NCBI GenBank assembly: GCA_937931205.1
Contig: CALHBF010000014.1
Coordinates: 1 to 64,000, forward strand
Length of the DNA stretch: 64,000 bases
Source: an uncultured Bacteriovoracaceae bacterium
GTDB taxonomy: Bacteria; Bdellovibrionota; Bacteriovoracia; Bacteriovoracales; Bacteriovoracaceae
Reading direction: 5' to 3'
The notes beneath the pieces are model-generated. The model worked only from the letters and a program-made list of their open reading frames with translations, searched no databases and was not told where the DNA came from. Of the stretch, positions 27,059 to 36,340 are shown in pieces (positions within the stretch are counted from its first letter, which is position 1; the number at the start of each line of letters is the position of its first letter). Both the position numbers and the translations under genes were made by a program.

Positions 27059-29251
27059 ATGTCACTTAAGCCATTGAATATTCAATCTAAATTGCATAAA
27101 GCTCCTACTTCTCGTCCGCTGTATCCGCTGATTGTGAAGGACGCTAAAGGCAATGAAATTAATTTAGCAAATCCTAAAGCAACCCGCTCACTTCTGGCCC
27201 TGATGGATTTGGCCGCCGTTAACGGTGGGGCCGCTTGTCACTGGGGTGGACCGAGTGCCATGACAGAAACTTGGACAGCACTTCACGGCATTATGTTCAA
27301 AAATGCTGATTGGTTTAATAACTTCAACTTCGTTAACGATATCGGCCACGCTGAAAACGGTATTTATGCCCTTCGCGCTGTTCTTGGTTTTGGCGATCTT
27401 AACCTGAGCGCTCTTAAAGGCTTCAGATCAATTCATTCAAAACTAACAGGTCATGGGGAATCTCACCTTTATCCAGAAGGTGTTCTTCTTTCAAATGGTC
27501 CTCTTGCATCTGCTTTCCCTCAAGCTCAAGGTCTAGCTATTGCTGATAAAGTTATTGGCAATGATCGCGTGACTGTTTGTTCTTTAAGTGATGGTGCAGC
27601 GATGGAAGGTGAGGCGAAGGAAGCGATGAGTGCTATTCCTGGTTTAGCTCATGCTGGAAAATTAAACCCATTCGTTCTTCTCGTTTCTGATAACAATACA
27701 AAACTCTCTGGTCGCATTGATAAAGATTCTTTCTCAATGGAGCCAAGCTTTAAAGCTTTTAAAACTCTTGGTTGGAAAGTTGTTGAAGTTGAAAACGGTC
27801 ATGATCTTGAAGGAATGTATCACGTTCTTGAAAAGGCCATTGAAGATGCAAAAGCTAATCCTAAAAAGCCGGTTTGTCTTTGGATCAAAACGATTAAGGG
27901 TTACGGCGTGAAGGCCACTGCAGAATCTTCAACAGGTGGGCATGGTTTCCCTCTGAAACCGCATGATGAAAAAATTCATGATTTCGTAAAAGAAATCTGG
28001 GGAACTGAATCAGTTCCTGTTGAGTTCACAACTTGGGCCAACGAACTCACTGTTAAACCTGAAAAAAAATCTGAAGGTGGTAAGAGTGAGAAGATTCAAG
28101 TAGGGATTTCTAACGGTCTTATCCGTGCTGCGAAAGCTGGATACCCAGTGTTCTCAATCTCAAGTGACCTTCAAGGTTCAACTGGAGTGAAGGGATTCCA
28201 ATCTGAATTTAAAGAAAACTTCCTTGATATTGGTATTGCTGAATCAAATATGGTCTCAACTGCAGTAGGGATGAGCAAACTTGGTTTTATTCCTGTGGTT
28301 GATACTTTTGCAGCTTTCGGTGTAACGAAAGGAAATCTTCCACTTGTGATGAGCTCCCTTTCAAGTGCTCCGATGATTGCAGTTTTCTCTCATACTGGTT
28401 TTCAGGATGCAGCCGATGGAGCAAGTCACCAGTCACTAACTTATTTATCTGCTCTTGCAAGCATTCCTCACGTGAATCTTGTTAATCTCTCAACAAGCAG
28501 GGAAGCTGATGAATACATCTTCAATGCAGTTGAAAAAATTGCCAAAGATCGTGAAGCGGGCCTTAACGGAGATTCTTATATTTTCTTCCTAGGACGTGAG
28601 AATTTTGCTCCTGAAAATGATGAAGGTTTAGATTATACTCTTAACCGTGCTCAAAAACTTTGTGATGGAAGTGATGTTGCCATCGTGGCAAGTGGTTCAG
28701 TTGTTCCTAAAGCTCTAAAGGCCGCAAAACTTCTTGCTCAAGAAGGGATTTCAGCAACTGTGATCAATCACCCATTCGTAAATCATACAGATTTTTCTGA
28801 AGTGGCTTCTTGGATTAAAGATTCTTCAAGCAAAGTGGTAACGGTTGAAGACCATCAGCTTATTGCTGGTATGGGATCACAATTAGTGCATAAGCTAAAG
28901 ACTCAGGGTCTAGAGTTTGATGTTCTTTCTCTAGGTGTTCATGGTGAATTCGGTCAGTCGGCCTACACTGCTGATGAACTTTATGAGAAGCATGGACTTG
29001 ATGAATTAAGCATCGTTCGCTCTGCTCGTGAATTAGTGCAGAAAAAAGGTGCTAAAAATCTCGATCTTCTTTTAGGTCTAGTAGAAGAGAAGTTTGGTAT
29101 CAGCAAAGATGAAGCTGTTAAAAAAGTGGAAGAAATTATTCGTTTGATTGAAGCTTCTGATATTAAAGATCGTGCGACAAAAACTGCTGGCATGCTTTTT
29201 AATACGGCCAACTCTATCTTGGATCAAGTTAAGTCTAAAATTCAAAAATAA
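27059..29251 (+). CDS. tkt: Transketolase
   Basis: Thiamine diphosphate enzyme of 730 residues that moves two-carbon units between sugar phosphates in the pentose phosphate pathway. N-terminal TPP-binding region: SDGAAMEGEAKEAMSAIPGL and the NNT of SDNNTKLSG; HGESHLYPEG and the GHGFPL loop are further family signatures. The pyrimidine domain begins near residue 350 and contains DIGIAESNMVSTAVGMS with the catalytic Glu, and the C-terminal domain is complete. An unusual feature is the spread-out first domain (GGAACHWGGPSAMTETWTALH), different from E. coli TktA, so it belongs to a less common transketolase subgroup. ATG 27059 follows AAAGGTGG. Confidence 0.88.
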   Translation: MSLKPLNIQSKLHKAPTSRPLYPLIVKDAKGNEINLANPKATRSLLALMDLAAVNGGAACHWGGPSAMTETWTALHGIMFKNADWFNNFNFVNDIGHAENGIYALRAVLGFGDLNLSALKGFRSIHSKLTGHGESHLYPEGVLLSNGPLASAFPQAQGLAIADKVIGNDRVTVCSLSDGAAMEGEAKEAMSAIPGLAHAGKLNPFVLLVSDNNTKLSGRIDKDSFSMEPSFKAFKTLGWKVVEVENGHDLEGMYHVLEKAIEDAKANPKKPVCLWIKTIKGYGVKATAESSTGGHGFPLKPHDEKIHDFVKEIWGTESVPVEFTTWANELTVKPEKKSEGGKSEKIQVGISNGLIRAAKAGYPVFSISSDLQGSTGVKGFQSEFKENFLDIGIAESNMVSTAVGMSKLGFIPVVDTFAAFGVTKGNLPLVMSSLSSAPMIAVFSHTGFQDAADGASHQSLTYLSALASIPHVNLVNLSTSREADEYIFNAVEKIAKDREAGLNGDSYIFFLGRENFAPENDEGLDYTLNRAQKLCDGSDVAIVASGSVVPKALKAAKLLAQEGISATVINHPFVNHTDFSEVASWIKDSSSKVVTVEDHQLIAGMGSQLVHKLKTQGLEFDVLSLGVHGEFGQSAYTADELYEKHGLDELSIVRSARELVQKKGAKNLDLLLGLVEEKFGISKDEAVKKVEEIIRLIEASDIKDRATKTAGMLFNTANSILDQVKSKIQK

Positions 29252-29284
29252 TCGTTATCGAATTTTTTTGCTAAGTATCTTGAT

Positions 29285-29313
29285 AAAAATCCCCCTTATA
29301 TAGGGGGATTTTT
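29285..29313 (+). terminator. Terminator of tkt
   Basis: AAAAATCCCCCT pairs with AGGGGGATTTTT; strong stem with A/T flanks. Confidence 0.85.
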
Positions 29314-29359
29314 ATTTTAACAGAGTCCTATGTTAGAATGGGTCTTTGCGAGGTGCCAG

Positions 29360-30265
29360 ATGAAATTCGATAATATTCTAGGTCTTATTGGAAACACTCC
29401 GGTCGTCAGACTCTCTAAGCTTTTTCCGCATCATGAAGTTTGGGTAAAACTTGAACGCCAAAATCCCGCAGGCTCTATTAAAGATAGAATTGCTCTCGCT
29501 ATGATTGAAGGAGCAGAGAAAAGAGGTGAGCTCAAAGCTGGGATGACGGTGGTTGAACCAACTTCCGGCAATACAGGCGTTGCTCTTGCTATGGTCTGCG
29601 CTTTTAAAGGATATAAATTGATTTTGGTCATGCCGGAATCAATGTCGGTTGAAAGGCGAGCGCTAATGAAGGCCTATGGGGCCCAATTTGAGCTTACCGC
29701 TCGTGAGCAGGGTATGAAGGGCGCCATTGCCCGTGCGCAAGAATTAGCGGCCAATAAAGACTGCTGGATGCCCATGCAATTTGAGAACGAAGATAATTTA
29801 CGTGTTCACCGTGAAATGACGGCCAAAGAGGTGCTGGCAGATTTTCCTCAAGGAGTAGAGGTACTGATTTCTGGTGTGGGGACAGGGGGACATTTAACCT
29901 CTGTGGGCCGAGTTCTTAAAGAGAAGTTTGGCACTAGGGTTATTGCAGTTGAACCAGTGGCCTCTCCTGTTTTATCAGGTGGTGCTCCTGGACCCCATCC
30001 ATTGCAAGGAATTGGGGCGGGGTTTATCCCTAAAATTATGGATATAGAATTACTGGATGGGATTTATCAAATTACAAAAGAAGAAGCTTTTGAAATGGTT
30101 CAACTAGCGGCAACGCAGGAAGGTCTTTTAGGTGGTATATCTTCCGGGGCATCCTTGGCCGCAGTTAAGAAATATTTAGTGAAGCATCCTGAAACCAAGT
30201 CTATTCTGACATTTAACTATGATTCAATGGAGCGATACCTATCTATTGAGGGTTTAATTCCATAA
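29360..30265 (+). CDS. cysK: Cysteine synthase (O-acetylserine sulfhydrylase)
   Basis: PLP enzyme of 301 residues that makes cysteine from O-acetylserine and sulfide. [12 protein letters not shown] starts the domain, Lys41 in NPAGSIKDR forms the PLP Schiff base, [11 protein letters not shown] binds the substrate carboxylate, and [13 protein letters not shown] binds the PLP phosphate. The start at ATG 29360 has GAGGTG upstream; an earlier in-frame ATG (29330) adds ten residues without family support. CysK against CysM cannot be settled by eye. Monocistronic between a terminator and a short hairpin at 30281. Confidence 0.92.
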   Translation: MKFDNILGLIGNTPVVRLSKLFPHHEVWVKLERQNPAGSIKDRIALAMIEGAEKRGELKAGMTVVEPTSGNTGVALAMVCAFKGYKLILVMPESMSVERRALMKAYGAQFELTAREQGMKGAIARAQELAANKDCWMPMQFENEDNLRVHREMTAKEVLADFPQGVEVLISGVGTGGHLTSVGRVLKEKFGTRVIAVEPVASPVLSGGAPGPHPLQGIGAGFIPKIMDIELLDGIYQITKEEAFEMVQLAATQEGLLGGISSGASLAAVKKYLVKHPETKSILTFNYDSMERYLSIEGLIP

Positions 30266-30280
30266 CAAAAGTTTAAGTCG

Positions 30281-30307
30281 GCCTCTCTTTATTTCGATAA
30301 GAGAGGC
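30281..30307 (+). promoter_or_regulatory. Hairpin that covers the ribosome site of the NlpC-like gene
   Basis: GCCTCTCTT pairs with AAGAGAGGC, a 9-bp stem with a 9-base loop ending at the base before the ATG at 30308. The second arm contains the GAGAGG ribosome binding site, so folding would hide it. There is no T run, so it does not look like a plain terminator. Confidence 0.45.
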
Positions 30308-31267
30308 ATGACATTTCTTAATAATCTCATACTTATTTTAGTCTTTGTTTTCTCCCAAGCTCTTTGGGCAGAATATGATTATGGCTTTAACGGCAAAATC
30401 CAAGTCATTCAGAAGGGTAGTGAGATTTTTATTCAAGGAAGGGATTGTCAGCAGTTGAAAGTAGAAGCAGATGCTTTGATGAGCTGGACACAAAAAGTTA
30501 AAGAAGCAGCAAAGAGTGAAAAGTGTTCTTGTTCTGGCAGCATATGCCTTCAGAAAGTAACGGCCCAAATTCCAGCATTTGCTCAGGATAAGCAGTTTAA
30601 ACGGTCAAAAGAGAATGGTCCTAATTGTTGGAATGCTACTTTAGTTGCCTCAAAAATTGTACCTCAGGTCCGTTATACTTCAGATGAAGAAATGCATTTT
30701 TGGATGACTTCACCACTTTGTCGTGAAAAGAAAATGAATGAACCACTATCTCCTGGAGACGTGATTGCTATACGTGATCACGACAATGGGGAAGTTCATG
30801 GTTTCACTCATCTCTCAGATAATCTCTCTTTCTCCAAGAATGGTTTTAATCGTGATATGGCCTACTCATTACAAGATCCAGAGTTTGTTTTTGATCTTTA
30901 TGAAGTACCCAAAGAATGTAGAAGGAAAGTGGGTGAGCCTGAAGAATGTTCAAGCTGGGCAAACTATTTTAGCTGTCAGTCTATGGATGAGTATTTAAAA
31001 AAGCATCCTATTAAGAATAAGGAATTGAAACAAACTCTAAAAGATATCAATGCTATTGAGTGTGATATTTCAGAAATTGCTTTTGGTGGATCAATGAAGA
31101 CGATTACAGATTTGCAAGAAGTTGTCATCGCTACGATCTTGAATTTGGCAGAGAATACTTTGGAAGATAAAACTTATGGCCCGGATGAGGAAGTCGTATG
31201 GGCGGGCATTTATTATAAATGTCAGAGTATGCGTGATCAGCTTAGAATGCTAAGAACGGTCAATTAA
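30308..31267 (+). CDS. Secreted NlpC/P60-like protein, putative (319 aa)
   Basis: Exported protein with a signal peptide (residues 1-21). The middle section has features of an NlpC/P60-type hydrolase: Cys107 in GPNCWNATLV, then LSPGDVIAIRD (residues 147-157) and EVHGFTHLSDNLSFSKNGF with His164/His168. Cys, PGD and His occur in the family order and at family spacing. The N-terminal part contains a Cys cluster (CSCSGSIC) and the C-terminus another (CSSWANYFSCQSM). Activity on peptidoglycan is inference; the match is by motif only. Its stop overlaps the convergent gene by four bases. Confidence 0.6.
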   Translation: MTFLNNLILILVFVFSQALWAEYDYGFNGKIQVIQKGSEIFIQGRDCQQLKVEADALMSWTQKVKEAAKSEKCSCSGSICLQKVTAQIPAFAQDKQFKRSKENGPNCWNATLVASKIVPQVRYTSDEEMHFWMTSPLCREKKMNEPLSPGDVIAIRDHDNGEVHGFTHLSDNLSFSKNGFNRDMAYSLQDPEFVFDLYEVPKECRRKVGEPEECSSWANYFSCQSMDEYLKKHPIKNKELKQTLKDINAIECDISEIAFGGSMKTITDLQEVVIATILNLAENTLEDKTYGPDEEVVWAGIYYKCQSMRDQLRMLRTVN

Positions 31268-31740
31268 CTACACCAACCCACCAGCATGATTCGTTTGCCA
31301 TTCGTCACGGCATGGATTTTATGTTCATAACCATGCACTCCCGTTAAAAAAACAATCATTCCTCCGAGATGAGGAGTAGGGATCTTTTCAAATTCTGATT
31401 CGCCTTTTCTGCGAATTCCTAAATACCCACCTTCAAGCTCATCTGTGTCTAGGGTGAGGGATAAGCTGAAGGCCAATACTCGTGAGCCATCATCATGCCA
31501 GATTCCATCTTCTTCCCACTCATTTTGGGAGTCTCTTACACTGATCATTGTTTCGATTCTTTCAAAATAAATATAGTTTAGTAAATGCTCAAAAATGGTC
31601 CCTTTTGGGGCAGTAAGTGATTGGAAAATATTATCTATTTTATTCCAATCGTTTTTTTTGATGCATTCAACGATATCCTGAGATATATTAAGAAAATCTA
31701 AACAGAATCCTTTAGGGATTCTAAAGACTAATGGTGTCAT
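31264..31740 (-). CDS. 2OG-Fe(II) oxygenase (prolyl 4-hydroxylase-like)
   Basis: Cytoplasmic dioxygenase-like protein of 158 residues. The iron ligands read WHDDGSRVLAFSLSL (His82, Asp84) and the distal His143 in EHKIHAV. Arg150 in TNGKRIMLVGW would hold 2-oxoglutarate. The jelly-roll spacing between HxD and H fits the PF13640-type domain. The protein is short but includes all ligands. Target, whether protein or small molecule, is unknown. Convergent with the NlpC-like gene, divergent from the XRE regulator. Confidence 0.82.
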   Translation of the reverse strand: MTPLVFRIPKGFCLDFLNISQDIVECIKKNDWNKIDNIFQSLTAPKGTIFEHLLNYIYFERIETMISVRDSQNEWEEDGIWHDDGSRVLAFSLSLTLDTDELEGGYLGIRRKGESEFEKIPTPHLGGMIVFLTGVHGYEHKIHAVTNGKRIMLVGWCS

Positions 31741-31816
31741 AGTAAATAATCAAGGGGTTGGCCCTCTGAAAATGTCTCAGATTGCTGGTTTACTCCTAAA
31801 AGGTAAAGGAAATTTT

Positions 31817-32665
31817 ATGACAGAACAACAACATTCACTCGGCACCTTAATGAAAGCTGCCCGTAAATTTAAAAAATTGAATCAGGCAGAAGTGGCCGAG
31901 GCGATCGGATGCTCGCAGTCCGCTCTTTCTAAAATGGAGCATGGCTTATTAGTTCCTTCAGCTCCTCAATGGTTTTTATTTTCTCGCTTTACGGCCATCC
32001 CACCTGAGTCATTAGAGGCCGGGGTGATTGATAGAAAGTTACCATTGCAGTTTTCTAATATTGAACTTCATGGTTTTAAAATTCCGAGAAAGTATCGCCA
32101 GAATCGTGTGACTAAAGTTCGTGTGATTTACTCTCTCGTGAAATTTCTCGAATTAAAGCATCCCGATCTCTTTAGAAAGTATCTTAATCAGATTGATCTT
32201 GATGCTGAGTTTTTTGTTGATTTTGATAATCTGACAAACTTCCAACTCTATGTGGATACGATTAATTTCTACTTGGAAAATAATTTGGGCACTGAAGAGA
32301 TCCTAAAAGAAATGGTACAATCAACTCAAGACTCTATCTTCTGGAGTCACTTGAAGCTTGAAAGAACTGATTCTGTGAAGCACGTTTTCACATCTTTTGT
32401 TGAAAGCATGAATTTCTTCCATGCTGACTATCGTCTAACTTTAGAAGAGCGTGGTCAGGTTTTGAGAATGACTTATCATCCTGAGTTTCATTTGAAGAAA
32501 GTAGAGTTATCAGAAGCTGCCAGTAAGTTTTTGAATACCTTTAGAGCAAATGCTTTTGCTAATTTAGTAACTGTTTATACAGGAAAAAAAGCAAAGGTAA
32601 GTTATGAGTTAGAAGGAATGAACCAGCTGACTGCTCACTATGATATTTCTCTTATCGATCAGTAA
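31817..32665 (+). CDS. XRE-family transcriptional regulator (282 aa)
   Basis: DNA-binding protein. The N-terminal helix-turn-helix of the XRE type reads LGTLMKAARKFKKLNQAEVAEAIGCSQSALSKMEHGLLVPSAPQW. The following 220 residues have no recognised ligand domain. Start chosen at ATG 31817 with AAAGGA upstream; an upstream in-frame ATG at 31772 adds 15 residues. It may regulate the divergent 2OG oxygenase or itself. Single gene followed by a strong terminator. Confidence 0.85.
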   Translation: MTEQQHSLGTLMKAARKFKKLNQAEVAEAIGCSQSALSKMEHGLLVPSAPQWFLFSRFTAIPPESLEAGVIDRKLPLQFSNIELHGFKIPRKYRQNRVTKVRVIYSLVKFLELKHPDLFRKYLNQIDLDAEFFVDFDNLTNFQLYVDTINFYLENNLGTEEILKEMVQSTQDSIFWSHLKLERTDSVKHVFTSFVESMNFFHADYRLTLEERGQVLRMTYHPEFHLKKVELSEAASKFLNTFRANAFANLVTVYTGKKAKVSYELEGMNQLTAHYDISLIDQ

Positions 32666-32670
32666 TACTA

Positions 32671-32704
32671 AAAAAAAGCCCCACTAAAATGTGGGGCTTT
32701 TTTT
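32671..32704. terminator. Bidirectional terminator
   Basis: AAAAAAAGCCCCAC and GTGGGGCTTTTTTT form a perfect 14-bp stem, serving the XRE gene and the convergent HAD nucleotidase gene. Confidence 0.9.
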
Positions 32705-32707
32705 GTA

Positions 32708-34075
32708 CTATTCGTGTGGAAGTTCTTTTCTTTTTGGTCTGAAATATGAGCGAGGAGAGACTTCATCAAAATCTGAAATCTTCGCCATATAAATACAAGC
32801 ATACTTTTCAATCTGCCCGGCCAGACGAGATGGCTCAAGTCCAGCTCTCATCACTTCACCCCATAGTGGATTAAAGTAAGTGGTATGAGTTCTGATATTC
32901 TTAGCGATGAGTTTGTCGTAGCTCTCAATCTTATCAAATAAAGGCTGAAGCTTCGTTTTATCAGGTTTCTGATCATTCTCAATGGCCACATCAAATAGCT
33001 CATCAATTTCTTTTTCAATGACGAGTTTTGTATCCATCAGGCTAGAGATCTCTTCATTGATTGGCCCTACCAGAGCGAGTGCTTTGCGCTCATGGATTAG
33101 TTCTTCAATAACCAGTGCAGTTCTCCAGTTACAAGTCTTTTTAATTGTCAGTACATCACCATAGATGTGATCCCCTAGATAAAGAATCTGCTCTCCAGAG
33201 AGGCCTGAGTATTTTTGAATGCTCTCGGCACTTCCGCCTTGATAAATTCCATCTTGAATAGGTCCATGATGATTACTCATAAGGCCGGTGGCCGGATCAA
33301 CTTTTAACAGAGGCATATTATCTGTGAAGAAGCGAGGCTTCGCGGCCAAAGTGATCACAATATTGAAAAGCTCAGACCAATGCTTGTGATCTTTTAGGAA
33401 CGGAGTAATCGCAAAATCCAGAAGGAGTTTTGTGTAAGAGTAATCAGAGTTCGTGATAACCCAAAGTTTTTTTCCATGCTTTTTAAATTTCTCAAGAGCG
33501 TGAACAGTCTCTGCATCTGGGTAGATGTACTTTTTAAGGTCAAGCTTAACTTGATTCTTGAGAGTCCCATCACGATGAGACATATCAAGAGCGTAAAGCA
33601 GGTCTTGTTCAATCGTTTTGTAATCCGGGAAATTTAATTCTGGATGAGAATCTTTTAATTCCACCATCTGCATGTAAAGCACACAGTAAGAGATAGAAAA
33701 AGTGGTATCAACGATGGCAAAACGAGAAGAATCATTAAGGTCAATAGTGAGACCTTGATAAGTTTTCTGCTGCTCCTTATAGTCCATCTCCTTCATACCG
33801 TGGTAGGCATGTTTTACTTTTGAGTAGGTAGAGAGTTTTAGGATATTGCCGTTTGGCTTATCAATAACGAGTCCACGGATGGCCAGATCAAATTTAAAAA
33901 CGAGAGTTTTAATGATTTCTGGGTAGCTCTTTTCAGCAAGGAGCTTGTTTATGATTGCTTGATAGGTCATTTCCTCAAAGGCTTCTGAGTGATAACGGAC
34001 CAGGGTGTAATCCATATCAAACCCGATGGCCGCAATCTGTTTCATGTTTAGAGTTCTATTAACGTAAATTCCCAT
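32708..34075 (-). CDS. HAD-IG family 5'-nucleotidase
   Basis: Cytosolic HAD hydrolase of 455 residues of the large 5'-nucleotidase subfamily (IMP/GMP-type, cN-II related). Motif I is GFDMDYTLVRYH with two catalytic Asp (residues about 19 and 21). Motif II is LWVITNSDYSYT. Motif III and IV are in the YLGDHIYGDVLTIKK region. Members dephosphorylate purine mononucleotides. The length matches the family. Present as a conserved gene in Bdellovibrio-like genomes, which supports the taxonomic guess. Confidence 0.93.
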   Translation of the reverse strand: MGIYVNRTLNMKQIAAIGFDMDYTLVRYHSEAFEEMTYQAIINKLLAEKSYPEIIKTLVFKFDLAIRGLVIDKPNGNILKLSTYSKVKHAYHGMKEMDYKEQQKTYQGLTIDLNDSSRFAIVDTTFSISYCVLYMQMVELKDSHPELNFPDYKTIEQDLLYALDMSHRDGTLKNQVKLDLKKYIYPDAETVHALEKFKKHGKKLWVITNSDYSYTKLLLDFAITPFLKDHKHWSELFNIVITLAAKPRFFTDNMPLLKVDPATGLMSNHHGPIQDGIYQGGSAESIQKYSGLSGEQILYLGDHIYGDVLTIKKTCNWRTALVIEELIHERKALALVGPINEEISSLMDTKLVIEKEIDELFDVAIENDQKPDKTKLQPLFDKIESYDKLIAKNIRTHTTYFNPLWGEVMRAGLEPSRLAGQIEKYACIYMAKISDFDEVSPRSYFRPKRKELPHE

Positions 34076-34224
34076 ATTTATCCTTTATGAGTGATAGTTA
34101 AATTGTCCATCTTTGCAGGGCTTCCGTCAAACCTCTGTAATAATTTCTCGGCGCATCATTTTGACCTAAGTACCTTAAGATTGTGGGGTACAATCCCTGA
34201 AGTTTGAGAAATCTTGGAGAGTCT

Positions 34225-35148
34225 ATGAAAAAGCTAGCTTTGTTGTCGTTACTGATTTGTTCTGGTGCCCAGGCCATTGAGCATGGGGTGATTTATGGTG
34301 AAGATAATCGCATAGAACTCATTAAAGCAACACTTAAGCAGCAAAGTCTTGCTCGCTCTACGGCCATCATGGTGCCGAAAGCAAATATTAAACATACAAA
34401 AGTTAATCGTAAGTTTTGGTTTGATACATCGAAGGCAGAATTTGAAGATCTTATGACTTTTGGTCAAAAAGTTGAAGATGTTGATGGAATTGCTCTTTGT
34501 GAAGAAGAGCGTTTTAAAGATCAATTGAGCCCAGGTAACTGTTCGGGGTTTCTTGTGGCCGACGATATTTTAGTGACCGCCGGTCACTGTATAATGAACG
34601 ATGTTCAGTGTAAGGAAAATGAATGGGTCTTCGATTATAAAATCGACGATGAAGGTAAATACTCTCTGAAATCAAGTGATGTTTATTCATGTCAGAAGGT
34701 ACTTGCTTGGCAAAATGACTTCATCTCAGGATTTGATTATTCAATTATTAAGCTAACAAAGAAAGTGAAAGGCCGCTCTCCTCTGAAATTTAGAGAGAGT
34801 GGTAAGATCGAAGATAATACCGGTTTAATGGTTATTGGTTACCCTTACGGAGTATCGGCGAAAGTCGCTACAGGGGCATCAGTTAAATACAATGTGGATG
34901 AGAACTATTTCATGGCCGATCTTGATACCCTCGCGGGGAATTCTGGTTCAGCGGTTTTTAATGAAAAAACAGGGCTTGTTGAGGGAATTCTAGTACGCGG
35001 TGAAGATGACTTTGAATATGACGAAGACAGAGAGTGTTTTAAGAGCAAGCGTTGTGAAAAGTTTGAAGATTGTCGCGGGGAAGACGTTGTGAGAATTAGC
35101 CAGATTCCTGAGCTTCAGAAGGGAACAAAGATTTCAGTGATTAAATAG
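34225..35148 (+). CDS. Secreted trypsin-like serine protease, paralogue of 4176-5111
   Basis: Exported S1-family endopeptidase of 307 residues with a signal peptide ending CSGAQA. The triad is His121 in LVTAGHC, Asp171 in GFDYSIIKL and Ser240 in LDTLAGNSGSAVF. It shares with the protease at 4176 the start MKKLAL, the IYGEDNR motif, WVFDY before the Asp strand and a Cys-rich C-terminus. Start at ATG 34225 after GGAGAG; ATG 34204 would put seven charged or polar residues ahead of the signal. Expected to digest external proteins. Its last bases overlap the start of a short minus-strand peptide gene. Confidence 0.88.
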   Translation: MKKLALLSLLICSGAQAIEHGVIYGEDNRIELIKATLKQQSLARSTAIMVPKANIKHTKVNRKFWFDTSKAEFEDLMTFGQKVEDVDGIALCEEERFKDQLSPGNCSGFLVADDILVTAGHCIMNDVQCKENEWVFDYKIDDEGKYSLKSSDVYSCQKVLAWQNDFISGFDYSIIKLTKKVKGRSPLKFRESGKIEDNTGLMVIGYPYGVSAKVATGASVKYNVDENYFMADLDTLAGNSGSAVFNEKTGLVEGILVRGEDDFEYDEDRECFKSKRCEKFEDCRGEDVVRISQIPELQKGTKISVIK

Positions 35149-35215
35149 GCCAAACGCCGGCCTGGGCCTTAATTGCTGCTATTACCATCGCCATCACCAC
35201 TAATAATTTGTACAT
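35141..35215 (-). CDS. Possible 24-aa secreted peptide
   Basis: Short reading frame MYKLLVVMAMVIAAIKAQAG plus VWPI and stop. It has a positively charged start, a hydrophobic core and an AQA-G site like a signal peptide. A good AAAGGAG ribosome site lies 9 bases upstream. Only about 5 residues would remain after cleavage. Overlaps the protease gene end by 8 bases. Unproved. Confidence 0.35.
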   Translation of the reverse strand: MYKLLVVMAMVIAAIKAQAGVWPI

Positions 35216-35349
35216 GAAATTTCGCTCCTTTCATAAATTCTAGAGGGGGGCGAGATTTTCTAAAATAGGGCAAAATACTCCATTAAATTTCAACTTTTTG
35301 TTTGCCTACCTTAGAATCTTTTATTACAGTTTTTGGTATCTACGTACAT

Positions 35350-35420
<71 letters not shown>

Positions 35421-35425
<5 letters not shown>

Positions 35426-35473
35426 AATTTCTAATAAAAAAGCCGGACATGCTCCGGCTTTTTTTATGTCTTA
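35421..35473 (+). repeat. Left attachment-site candidate (tRNA end plus terminator)
   Basis: The CCACCAAATTT tail of tRNA-Ala, the AAAAAAGCCGGA/TCCGGCTTTTTT terminator and the following ATGTCTTA recur, imperfectly, at 57226-57280. The last 19 bases (35455-35473) are identical to 57262-57280. This is the direct-repeat pattern left by integration at a tRNA 3' end. Confidence 0.6.
35436..35467 (+). terminator. Terminator of tRNA-Ala
   Basis: AAAAAAGCCGGA pairs with TCCGGCTTTTTT around CATGC, ten bases after the CCA end. Confidence 0.85.
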
Positions 35474-35484
35474 TAGCTAACTAC
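35472..35484 (+). repeat. 13-bp inverted repeat, left copy
   Basis: TATAGCTAACTAC lies just inside the left island end; its exact reverse complement lies at 57162-57174 just inside the right end. Confidence 0.55.
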
Positions 35485-35571
35485 TTCAAATTCAAAAACT
35501 AATAGTATCAACGAGTTCATTCAACTCCTCATCTGTACGAGCGGTCATAAGTCTCCAGTGGTCTCTCTGGT

Positions 35572-35600
35572 TGGCTATATCTGGCTATATTTTTGGCTAT
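35572..35600 (+). repeat. Three TGGCTAT direct repeats near the left island end
   Basis: TGGCTATAT at 35572 and 35582, then TGGCTAT at 35594, at 10-12 base spacing. Spacing of about one helix turn suggests a protein-binding site, for example arm sites of a recombinase or operators for the adjacent double-HTH regulator. A GCTATATAAGGCTAT stretch at the right end (57169-57183) is similar. Confidence 0.4.
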
Positions 35601-35722
35601 GACCGTACCCCTTAAAAAAGCGTACCCTTTTTGATTTTCAAAGAGTGACGATTTCGGGGTTTAACCATATGAAATTTTTTGGAGAGCGGGCGCTGGCAGT
35701 AACACCATTTGAAGGAGGAAAA

Positions 35723-36334
35723 ATGCAATCAGCGACGCTAAAAGAAAAGATCAATCTTTCTCATGCCAAGGCCCTAAAACGAGCGCGAGAGATGATGAAG
35801 GTGACTCGTGTTGAAATGGCAAGGAGGCTTAATTTGAGCCTTGAGGCTATTAAAAAATACGAGAAGGGAGGAGCAGTAATTGATGAGAGGAAGATTATAA
35901 AATATCTCGAGGCTCTTGATTTAACTAATAAGGATTATCAAAAAATAAAGAAAGGAAAGGGGATCTCTAGAAATAGGAAAAAGAAAACTGTCTTCACTAA
36001 TCAGGAGAGGCGGAGCTATCAGAGGATTATAACCAAAGAGGTGAGGGTCCTAAAAATCCTTAGGCAAATGAAAAATTTTTCACAAGATCAGGCATCCGCT
36101 GTTTGTGGCTATTCACGTCCAAGCATAGGGCATATTGAAAATGGTCGTATTACGTTGGATCAAAATCGTATTGATCATATTGTGGAATCTTATGGCCATC
36201 CGATGAGCGAGTTCCACCGCCTCATGCAAGAGGAGATTATTAGAGATGAATTACTAAGTGAAGCCTTTGAGACGATGAAGATGTTACCAGAAGAAAAGCT
36301 TAAGATTGTTAGCTCTCTTCTTAAAACACTTTAG
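35723..36334 (+). CDS. Double helix-turn-helix (XRE-like) regulator (203 aa)
   Basis: DNA-binding protein with two XRE-type domains. The first reads ALKRAREMMKVTRVEMARRL with LSLEAIKKYEKGG (about residues 14-55). The second reads LKILRQMKNFSQDQASAVCG and YSRPSIGHIENGRITL (about residues 111-150). A helical C-terminus with LPEEKLKIVSSLLKTL follows. I chose ATG 35723, which has a GGAGG site; an earlier in-frame start (35645) would add 26 residues. It is the first intact gene of the island, next to the tRNA, so it may control excision or the metal operon. Both roles are inference. Confidence 0.8.
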   Translation: MQSATLKEKINLSHAKALKRAREMMKVTRVEMARRLNLSLEAIKKYEKGGAVIDERKIIKYLEALDLTNKDYQKIKKGKGISRNRKKKTVFTNQERRSYQRIITKEVRVLKILRQMKNFSQDQASAVCGYSRPSIGHIENGRITLDQNRIDHIVESYGHPMSEFHRLMQEEIIRDELLSEAFETMKMLPEEKLKIVSSLLKTL

Positions 36335-36340
36335 GTAATT

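Noticed and set aside
35492-35580. Minus-strand frame ending MTARTDEELNELVDTISF that might be the tail of a lost integrase next to the att site
   Set aside because: Only about 25 codons before stops, and no recombinase catalytic motif (R...HxxR...Y) can be seen.
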